Shown here in pieces: positions 1 through 5,511 of a stretch of 6,298 nt of DNA (positions within the stretch are counted from its first letter, which is position 1; every line of letters starts with the position of its first letter). The stretch covers positions 1-6,298 of the forward strand of contig CALITV010000075.1 of NCBI GenBank assembly GCA_938048925.1, in the 5' to 3' direction. The notes under the pieces were generated by a model. It was given only the letters and a program-made list of their open reading frames with translations. It did no database searches and was not told the origin of the DNA. Source of the DNA: an uncultured bacterium. Its GTDB lineage: Bacteria > UBP6 > UBA1177 > JAKLFG01. The translations under genes and the position numbers were made by a program.

Positions 1-305
1 CGGAGGGAATCCTGAATGGTCGGCAGATCGGGAACGACGAACGAGGCCTTCATCCACCCGAGGTGGTAGAGAAAAAAGCCCGGGGGAAAAAGAACAACGA
101 TAGCGGCGGCGAGCCATACCAGATCACGCCAGCCGGTTCGCGGAAGAGCGATCCGAGCGAGGAGATCGCCGGGGCGCGCCGCAACGAACGGCAACAAAAG
201 AAGGACGAGCGGAAAGAAAAAGTGGCGGTACTCGAAACGAGCAAGATTCATGACGAGCGCCGTGCCGGTCATTGCAAGATACAACAAAATCGCGTTTATT
301 TGCAT
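1..305 (-). CDS. Integral membrane protein, N-terminal part (runs off left edge; possibly CPBP-type)
   Basis: An open frame starts at the ATG complementary to 303-305 and stays open to base 1, giving 101 residues with no stop. An in-frame TAG lies five codons upstream of this ATG, so it is the first possible Met of the frame; Met12 and Met19 are alternatives. The Shine-Dalgarno is weak (GACGGAA). The product begins MQINAILLYLAM and is strongly hydrophobic. Membrane segments are likely at about residues 3-20, 30-43 (FFPLVLLLLPFVAA) and 63-79 (LVWLAAAIVVLFPPGFFLY), with a basic, Arg-rich linker at 44-60. The end of the visible part (LGWMKASFVVPDLPTIQDS) is more polar. The pattern resembles the N-terminal region of CPBP intramembrane glutamic proteases. 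The diagnostic EE..R motif would lie beyond the window, so that family call is inference only. The gene is divergent from the kinase-like gene, with 52 bp between the starts. Confidence 0.72.
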   Translation of the reverse strand, partial: MQINAILLYLAMTGTALVMNLARFEYRHFFFPLVLLLLPFVAARPGDLLARIALPRTGWRDLVWLAAAIVVLFPPGFFLYHLGWMKASFVVPDLPTIQDSL

Positions 306-320
306 CGTTCCGTCGTTTGA

Positions 321-345
321 CTACGATATCTTTCTGTTATCGTAG
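321..345. repeat. Perfect 8-bp inverted repeat in the divergent gap, next to a ribosome binding site
   Basis: CTACGATA (321-328) and TATCGTAG (338-345) are perfect reverse complements with a 9-nt spacer (TCTTTCTGT). The repeat lies between the two divergent starts at 305 and 358. Its right arm overlaps the first bases of the AGGGGG Shine-Dalgarno of the plus-strand gene. It could be an operator, or an RNA hairpin that limits access to the ribosome binding site. No run of T follows it on either strand, so it is not an obvious terminator. I found no convincing sigma-70 promoter here; TTGACT at 317-322 looks like a -35 box but has no good partner. Confidence 0.5.
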
Positions 346-349
346 GGGG
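344..349 (+). promoter_or_regulatory. Shine-Dalgarno of the kinase-like gene
   Basis: AGGGGG lies 8 nt before the ATG at 358, which supports that start over later in-frame Met codons. It abuts the right arm of the 321-345 inverted repeat. Confidence 0.6.
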
Positions 350-357
350 ACGACATC

Positions 358-1953
358 ATGAAGTCCAGAATTTTCCTGCTCGCGCTTTTTTGGCCGGCGT
401 TCATTGCCTTTGCGGCGGCGGGGGTGGTCGTCGTTCTGCACCTCGACCGCTTCTCGCCGACGGCGGTACCGACGGTCGTCGCCCTTGCAACGGGCGGCTT
501 TGCGCTCGTCGTCGCGATTATCCTTATCACGGCGGCGCGGGCGGTGTATCTCGAAAAAGCGGAGATCGAGAAACAAACGCGCGATCTGCCTTCCGTGATC
601 CAGCGTCTGCAGGCAGAGGTCGCTACGAAGGACGCTCTGCTCGCCCGTGAGAAGGAGATCCTTCTCGCCAAGCACAAGAAGATCGAAGAGGCATTCGATG
701 TCCAGAAGAAGGTCAACGCCGATCTCGAGAAACTGCGACGCGACTACGAGAACATCCTCGAACTCAACAAGATGGTCTGGTTCCTCGACTCGCCGCTCGC
801 GGTCATCGAGATCATCACCGAAGAGTCGCTCAAAGCGGTCGGCGGTGACCGCGCAGCGATCGTCATTCACGACGAGAAGGGGGTCGTTACACTCATCGGG
901 ACTTCGGTGGCAACCGAGGAACAGCGCGCGCCGCTCAAGAAACTCTTCGGGCAGACCGCTTTCACCCGCCAGTTCATCGGCCTCATCTCATCGGAACGAT
1001 TCGTCCGCCTCGAACGGGCGCTCGTTCCTCAGCCGGTCGCCGAGTTTCTCTCCTGCGGCCATGGCGCCGACTGCTTCGGGTTCCCGGTGCGCTTTCATAA
1101 AGAATTGCGCGGCGCCGCCTTCATTGCGACGAGGCGCGACTCGGGACTCATCGTAAAGAATCTCTCGCTTCTCGAGATGTTCTTCTCGCTCGTCGCGGTC
1201 TATCTCGAACGGAGCGAACTCATCAACCGAGAGCACGAATTCAACGACCTCCTCTCCGAGCAGGAGAAGATGATGTCCATCACCCACCTCACCGAGGGTA
1301 TCGCAAAGAACATCACGGTGCCGCTCAGCACCATCATGCGGAGCCACGAACTCATCGAGACGGCGCTCAACGGCCTCTCGTCACGCTACCCGGACGACAT
1401 GCTGGTGCCGCGCCTGCGCCGCACCATGGAACAGATACGCCGCGAGACCGAGACGATAGACGGCATCGTGTCGAACATCACGAAAAAAGCTTCGCTCGAC
1501 AAGATCGAAAAAGCCGACTACCTCGACATCAACGAACTCATCCGTTCCGAACTCGTCTTCCTCAACGCCGACATCGAGTTCAAGAACAACTATGAACGGG
1601 TGCTCGATCTCGGCGAGAATCTGCCGGTCACCTACGGGGTGTACCGTGATTTCAGCTACCTCGTGGATGCCCACATCAATCTCGCGATGCACTTTCTCAA
1701 GAACGAGGAGCCGCGGCGCATTCTCTTCAAAACGCGCCCCGATGACGAAGGAGTTCGCTTCGAGGTCGGCATTTCGGGCGGCGTGACGGTGGAAGCGCTC
1801 CGGAAGCTGCTTGCCGGCGAAGTGAAGCAGCACATCCCGCGTGTCAACATTCTTACCCTCAACCGGACGCTCGAACAGAACGGGATCACCCGCGAGATCT
1901 ACGAGAAGGACGATTTCGTCCGTATCGCGATGCGGGTGCCGGTAAAGGGTTAA
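358..1953 (+). CDS. Membrane-anchored GAF-like protein with a degenerate histidine-kinase core
   Basis: The 531-aa product has two N-terminal membrane segments (about 4-28 and 38-60) and then a charged, heptad-like coiled coil (about 64-135). Next comes a GAF-like sensor region (about 138-285, ending in GFPVRFHKELRGAAFIATRR and a long helix). The C-terminal half follows histidine-kinase order. Residues 302-380 match a HisKA dimerisation helix, but GIAKNITVPL (314-323) has Lys317 where active kinases have the phosphoacceptor His of the GIAHEINNPL-type motif. Residues 390-529 keep the HATPase layout: NLAMHFLKN (441-449) at the N box, ISGG (472-475) where a D-x-G motif is expected, and NILTLNRTLEQNGI then VRIAMRVPV at the end. 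The acidic and glycine-rich ATP-binding residues are missing. The only cysteines form CGHGADC (233-239). It is probably a signalling or scaffold pseudo-kinase at the inner membrane; ligand and partner are unknown. Its stop overlaps the alaS stop, tail to tail. Confidence 0.85.
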   Translation: MKSRIFLLALFWPAFIAFAAAGVVVVLHLDRFSPTAVPTVVALATGGFALVVAIILITAARAVYLEKAEIEKQTRDLPSVIQRLQAEVATKDALLAREKEILLAKHKKIEEAFDVQKKVNADLEKLRRDYENILELNKMVWFLDSPLAVIEIITEESLKAVGGDRAAIVIHDEKGVVTLIGTSVATEEQRAPLKKLFGQTAFTRQFIGLISSERFVRLERALVPQPVAEFLSCGHGADCFGFPVRFHKELRGAAFIATRRDSGLIVKNLSLLEMFFSLVAVYLERSELINREHEFNDLLSEQEKMMSITHLTEGIAKNITVPLSTIMRSHELIETALNGLSSRYPDDMLVPRLRRTMEQIRRETETIDGIVSNITKKASLDKIEKADYLDINELIRSELVFLNADIEFKNNYERVLDLGENLPVTYGVYRDFSYLVDAHINLAMHFLKNEEPRRILFKTRPDDEGVRFEVGISGGVTVEALRKLLAGEVKQHIPRVNILTLNRTLEQNGITREIYEKDDFVRIAMRVPVKG

Positions 1954-4595
1954 TGACCGCCGTTTACCAACGCTTTGCCCATTTCGGAAAATCTTCCGAA
2001 ATCAATGGCCGGGGCGCCGCCTTGCGCCATGTCACGCTTCCCGCCGCCGCGGCCGCCGAACGGGGCAACGAGTTCCTTGAGCAGTTTGCCGCAATCGTAA
2101 CGCTCCTTCGCCTTTCCCGAAGCCGACACGATGACGACCGCCGCCTCCGGTTCTTTCCCGACGAGGATAAAAAGACCATCGGAGACCGATGTCTTGAGAC
2201 TGTCGGAAAGTTGCATCACCTCGGCGCGTCGCTTACCGGTGTCGAGGATATAAACCGGAATACCGTCTTTCACTAGGGTAGGTCTCGTCTCTCGCGCCTC
2301 GATCGCGGCGATCTTCGCTTCGAGGTCGTCGAGCCTTTTCTGGAGAGATTTCCGTTCCTCACGCTGTTTCTCGATGGCGGCAACGATGCCTGCGCGATCG
2401 GTGCCCACTGTAGCCGCGACTTGCATAATAAGGTGATCGTTTTCCTGTGCCCATACGAGCGCTCCCATGCCGGTCACCGCCTCGATACGCCGCACTCCCG
2501 CCGCGATCCCTTCTTCTTTGACGATCTTGAAAAGACCGATGTCCCCGGTGCGTGTCGCATGCGTGCCGCCGCACAGTTCCTTCGACTCATCCATCGAAAC
2601 GACGCGCACCGTTTCGCCATACTTCTCGCCGAAGAGCGCCGTCGCGCCGCTTTTCTTCGCCTCCTCAACGGAGGCTTCGACGGTAGAAACCGGTTTGTTG
2701 GCGAGAATCCGGCGGTTCACCTCGGTTTCGATGTCGCGTATCTCCTCCGCGGCAAGCGCCTTGAAATGGGTGAAGTCGAACCGGAGCCGTTCCGGGCTGA
2801 CCAGAGACCCCGCTTGATTGGCATGAGCGCCGATCCGTTTTTTGAGGGCAAGGTGAAGCAGGTGCGTTGCCGAGTGGTTGCGCCGGATGGCGTTCCGCCG
2901 CTCGTGGTCAACGATAGCAGTTACCTTTTCGCCGACCGAAAGCGGTGCAGCGGCGCGAACCGCGGCAATCCGATATTCATCCCACTTGATGCAGTCGGTG
3001 ACTTGAGCAACGATATGTCCCTCCTTCGCGAGGGTTCCTTGGTCTCCGACCTGACCGCCCGATTCGGCATAGAAGGGGGTCGGGTCAAGGAGCACGAAAC
3101 CGGAGACGCCGGCGGGAAGCGACACAGTCGGCGCGAGTGTCTCGTCGAAGAGGGCAACAATCGCACCTTCGCTTTGTTCGCGGTCGTAACCGACGAAGCG
3201 GTTCTCGGGGATTTTCTTCTCCCGGAGGTCCTTGGCCGACCGCGCTCGTGCTTCGGCGCTATCGCCTGTCCACGAGGCTCTTCCGCGCTCTTGCTGACGC
3301 TCCATCGCCGTCTCGTAGCCCGGCTCGTCATAGGAAAGCCCCTCCTCGGCAAGGATCGTGCTGGTTAGATCGGGAGGAAACCCGTAAGTATCGTAGAGAC
3401 GAAAAACGAGTTCTCCAGGAAGCACCGTCGCGCCGGTGGCCCGTGTCCGGGCGATTCCTTCTGCGAGGAGATCGAGCCCCTTGTCGAGCGTTTGCCGGAA
3501 ACGGCGTTCCTCCTCGGCTGCGATGGTGACGATCATCTCACGCTGTGCCTCCAGTTCGCCGTAGTGGTGTTTCATGAGATCAATGACCTTCTCACAGGCA
3601 CGATGAAAGAAGAGATCGCCGAATCCTATCTTATGCCCGTGGCGGATTGCGCGCCGCATAATGCGGCGGAGGACATAGCCGCGCCCCTCGTTGGAAGGGG
3701 TAATCGTGTCGGCGATGAGGAATGCCGTCGCGCGTGCGTGGTCGGCGATGACCCGGAAACTCGATTCGAGGCGCGGTTCGACCGTGGTCCCGCGCAATTC
3801 TTTCAGAAAGGCGATGAGTCCCCGAAAGATATCTATGTCGTAGTTCGAAGAAAAGCGATTGAGCGCCGCGGTGACCCGCTCCAGTCCCATTCCTGTATCT
3901 ATCGAGGGCTTGGGAAGCGGTGCGAGCACCCCTTTCTCATCGCGTTCGTACTGCATGAACACGAGGTTCCAGATCTCGACGAAGCGGCCGCTGTCCCAAT
4001 CGGGTTCGTTGCCGTTGAAGTGTTCCCGCGACGAGGGGGCAGGCCAGAGATCGTAGTGTATCTCGCTACAGGGGCCGCACGGGCCGGTGTCCCCCATCGC
4101 CCAGAAGTTGTCCTTCTCTCCGAGGCGGAATATCCGTTCGGGGGGCACTTTTTCCTGTTGCGTCCATATCTCGAAGGCCTCGTCGTCGTCTTTGTAGATG
4201 GTGACATAGAGCCGCTCCTTCGGGATGGCGTACCAGCGGGGGCTGGTGACGAGTTCCCACGCGTAGTGGATCGCCTCCTTCTTGAAGTAATCGCCGAACG
4301 AGAAGTTGCCGAGCATTTCGAAAAAGGTGTGGTGGCGCTCGGTGAATCCGACCTGTTCGAGGTCGTTATGCTTGCCGCCGGCCCGAACGCACTTCTGCGC
4401 CGTCGCCGCACGGGTGTAGGATCGCCGCTCTTTGCCGAGGAAGAGGTCTTTGAACTGGTTCATCCCCGCATTGGCAAACAGCAAGGTCTTGTCCTCGGCA
4501 GGCAAGAGCGGCGAACTGGGAACGATCTCGTGTCCTTGTTCGCGAAAGTAGCGTAGGAAGGTTTCCCGCACCGTGTCGGTCGTCCATGTCGTCAT
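1950..4595 (-). CDS. alaS: Alanine--tRNA ligase
   Basis: This cytoplasmic class II synthetase charges tRNA-Ala with alanine and edits mischarged Ser and Gly. The 881-aa product is close to the usual full bacterial length (about 875). Its domains run in standard order. The catalytic core has FANAGMNQFKDLFLG (40-54), then GKHNDLEQVGFTERHHTFFEMLGNFSFGDYFK (motif 2 region, about 74-105), and GMGLER (235-240, motif 3). A tRNA-binding helical region follows. The editing domain has FYAESGGQVGD (508-518), HSATH (574-578) and CGGTH (675-679), which together supply the three His and one Cys that bind zinc. The C-Ala/DHHA1 domain ends with a glycine-rich loop GGRGGGKRDMAQGG (847-860). No key residue is missing. 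The start at 4595 is supported by GGAGAAGG upstream and by alignment of the N-terminal MTTWTTDTVRETFLRYF to the family. It is divergent from the reductase gene and convergent with the kinase-like gene. Confidence 0.98.
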   Translation of the reverse strand: MTTWTTDTVRETFLRYFREQGHEIVPSSPLLPAEDKTLLFANAGMNQFKDLFLGKERRSYTRAATAQKCVRAGGKHNDLEQVGFTERHHTFFEMLGNFSFGDYFKKEAIHYAWELVTSPRWYAIPKERLYVTIYKDDDEAFEIWTQQEKVPPERIFRLGEKDNFWAMGDTGPCGPCSEIHYDLWPAPSSREHFNGNEPDWDSGRFVEIWNLVFMQYERDEKGVLAPLPKPSIDTGMGLERVTAALNRFSSNYDIDIFRGLIAFLKELRGTTVEPRLESSFRVIADHARATAFLIADTITPSNEGRGYVLRRIMRRAIRHGHKIGFGDLFFHRACEKVIDLMKHHYGELEAQREMIVTIAAEEERRFRQTLDKGLDLLAEGIARTRATGATVLPGELVFRLYDTYGFPPDLTSTILAEEGLSYDEPGYETAMERQQERGRASWTGDSAEARARSAKDLREKKIPENRFVGYDREQSEGAIVALFDETLAPTVSLPAGVSGFVLLDPTPFYAESGGQVGDQGTLAKEGHIVAQVTDCIKWDEYRIAAVRAAAPLSVGEKVTAIVDHERRNAIRRNHSATHLLHLALKKRIGAHANQAGSLVSPERLRFDFTHFKALAAEEIRDIETEVNRRILANKPVSTVEASVEEAKKSGATALFGEKYGETVRVVSMDESKELCGGTHATRTGDIGLFKIVKEEGIAAGVRRIEAVTGMGALVWAQENDHLIMQVAATVGTDRAGIVAAIEKQREERKSLQKRLDDLEAKIAAIEARETRPTLVKDGIPVYILDTGKRRAEVMQLSDSLKTSVSDGLFILVGKEPEAAVVIVSASGKAKERYDCGKLLKELVAPFGGRGGGKRDMAQGGAPAIDFGRFSEMGKALVNGGH
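1981..2002. repeat. Perfect 9-bp hairpin inside the alaS tail, just past the kinase-like gene stop
   Basis: ATTTCGGAA (1981-1989) and TTCCGAAAT (1994-2002) are perfect reverse complements with a 4-nt loop. The hairpin starts 27 nt after the plus-strand stop at 1953 and lies within alaS codons near its 3' end (encoding about DFGRFSEMG). No T tract follows on the plus strand, so it is not a canonical intrinsic terminator. It may help define or stabilise the 3' end of the kinase-like mRNA, given that no intergenic space exists. Confidence 0.4.
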
Positions 4596-4597
4596 CG

Positions 4598-4605
4598 CCT
4601 TCTCC
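4598..4605 (-). promoter_or_regulatory. Shine-Dalgarno of alaS
   Basis: Read on the minus strand, GGAGAAGG lies 2 nt (from its AAGG end) to 6 nt (from its GGAG end) before the ATG at 4595, and fixes this as the alaS start. Confidence 0.65.
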
Positions 4606-4628
4606 GTCTCATCTCGTCAGTGGAGGCG

Positions 4629-4656
4629 ATGATAGCGTTCTTCGGAAGAGACTCAA
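4629..4656 (-). promoter_or_regulatory. alaS: Candidate sigma-70-type promoter for alaS
   Basis: On the minus strand, TTGAGT (complement of 4651-4656) and TATCAT (complement of 4629-4634) are separated by 16 bp. They match the -35 and -10 consensus at 4/6 and 5/6. Transcription would begin near 4622, giving a leader of about 27 nt, which is too short for a T-box or other riboswitch. Confidence 0.45.
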
Positions 4657-4668
4657 GTTTTCGATTCA

Positions 4669-4682
4669 TCTTCCCGGAAAGA
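4669..4682. promoter_or_regulatory. Imperfect 14-bp palindrome between the divergent promoters
   Basis: TCTTCCCGGAAAGA is a palindrome with one mismatched pair, centred between 4675 and 4676. It lies close to the midpoint between the two candidate -35 boxes (4651-4656 on minus, 4689-4694 on plus). It could be an operator acting on both genes, but a short palindrome of this kind can arise by chance. Confidence 0.25.
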
Positions 4683-4688
4683 GAGAAT

Positions 4689-4716
4689 TTGCAAAGCCGT
4701 CTCCCGCTGGTATAGT
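4689..4716 (+). promoter_or_regulatory. Candidate sigma-70-type promoter for the reductase-glycosyltransferase operon
   Basis: TTGCAA (4689-4694) and TATAGT (4711-4716) are separated by 16 bp and match the consensus -35 and -10 boxes at 4/6 and 5/6. Transcription would start near 4723, leaving a leader of about 29 nt before the ATG at 4752. Confidence 0.5.
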
Positions 4717-4740
4717 CGAAGCGTATTTCCACCGTTCATT

Positions 4741-4746
4741 AAGGAG
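4741..4746 (+). promoter_or_regulatory. Shine-Dalgarno of the reductase gene
   Basis: AAGGAG lies 5 nt before the ATG at 4752. It is the strongest ribosome binding site in the window and fixes the start. Confidence 0.75.
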
Positions 4747-4751
4747 AACCT

Positions 4752-5501
4752 ATGACCTTCGATCGTGTCTATGACTTGCTCGTCGTTGCCCAATTCGTTT
4801 CGGCCGGCCTTGTGTTCGTACTGCTCTATTTCATCACCGCCCCGTATGGCCGCCATGTGCACACCGGGTGGGGGCCGCTCATCCCGGCGCGACTCGGCTG
4901 GGTCATCATGGAACTGCCGGCGGTGGTGGTCATTGCGGTGCTCTGGGCGATCGGAAATCGCTCGGTGGTCGGCACCGTTTTTCTCGCTCTCTGGCAACTC
5001 CATTATATCCAGCGCACCTTCGTGTTTCCATTCCTCATGCGCGGTGATCGCGGCATGCCGCTCCTCATCGCCCTTTTCTCCATTATGTTCAATACGATGA
5101 ATGGCTTCATCAACGGCTGGTGGCTTTATCATCGCGCCACCTACGACAGTTCGTGGTTCTCCGATCCGCGCTTTATCCTGGGCCTCCTCGTGTTTATGAC
5201 CGGACTTCTCGTCAATCTCCACAGCGATCATGTTCTCCGCACTCTCCGCAAACCGGGAGAGACGGCCTACAAAATCCCGATGCACGGGTTCCACCGCTTC
5301 GTCGCGAGTCCCAACTACTTCGGCGAACTCCTCGAATGGATAGGCTGGGCGATACTCACATGGTCGCTGCCGGGGCTGGCCTTTGCACTCTTTACGGCGG
5401 CGAATCTCGTGCCGCGCGCCCATGCCCACCATGCGTGGTACCGGCGCACCTTTCCCGACTATCCGCCGGAACGGCGGCGTATCATCCCCTTCATTTACTG
5501 A
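4752..5501 (+). CDS. Steroid 5-alpha-reductase family membrane protein (3-oxo-5-alpha-steroid 4-dehydrogenase-like)
   Basis: The 249-aa product is about the length of eukaryotic SRD5A1/2 (about 255) and is multi-spanning, with about six or seven hydrophobic segments. The C-terminal half is a clear match to the family (PF02544): VNLHSDHVLRTLRKPGE (154-170), YKIP (173-176), SPNYFGELLEWIG (186-198), WSLPGLAFALFT (204-215), RAHAHHAWY (222-230) and IIPFIY at the very end. The N-terminal half keeps MELP (Glu54) and HYIQRTFVFP (Tyr85), which fit the substrate-carbonyl-contacting Glu57 and Tyr91 of human SRD5A2. Asn155, Asp159, Arg166, Asn188 and Glu192 line up with its NADPH-site residues, as I recall the alignment. 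Family members reduce an enone or polyprenol double bond with NADPH; the bacterial substrate cannot be told from sequence. The gene probably heads an operon with the glycosyltransferase 10 bp downstream. Confidence 0.92.
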   Translation: MTFDRVYDLLVVAQFVSAGLVFVLLYFITAPYGRHVHTGWGPLIPARLGWVIMELPAVVVIAVLWAIGNRSVVGTVFLALWQLHYIQRTFVFPFLMRGDRGMPLLIALFSIMFNTMNGFINGWWLYHRATYDSSWFSDPRFILGLLVFMTGLLVNLHSDHVLRTLRKPGETAYKIPMHGFHRFVASPNYFGELLEWIGWAILTWSLPGLAFALFTAANLVPRAHAHHAWYRRTFPDYPPERRRIIPFIY

Positions 5502-5511
5502 GACGAACCCT

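Noticed and set aside
63..320. 85-codon plus-strand open frame at the left edge
   Set aside because: Its product is Lys/Arg/Glu-rich and without motifs, while the opposite strand gives a coherent membrane protein over the same bases.
337..870. 177-codon minus-strand open frame opposite the kinase-like gene
   Set aside because: It is rich in Arg and Asp and mirrors the coiled-coil codons of the real gene; no domain or good ribosome binding site.
2041..2065. GC-rich low-complexity stretch (repeated CCG) considered as a repeat element
   Set aside because: It encodes the conserved glycine-rich loop of the AlaRS C-terminal domain and is explained by the protein.
2421..4556. Long plus-strand open frames (2421-3368 and 3492-4556) opposite alaS
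   Set aside because: They are antisense to a certain alaS, have no family motifs, and arise from GC-rich third positions of alaS codons.
4596..4751. T-box or riboswitch leader for alaS
   Set aside because: The likely leader is only about 27 nt and no T-box motif is present; the whole gap is 156 bp and shared with the divergent promoter.
5463..5477. CCGCCG-GAA-CGGCGG hairpin near the end of the reductase gene, considered as a terminator or attenuator
   Set aside because: It has only a 6-bp stem, no T tract, and lies over Pro-Pro-Glu-Arg-Arg codons that produce this sequence naturally; the next gene follows directly.
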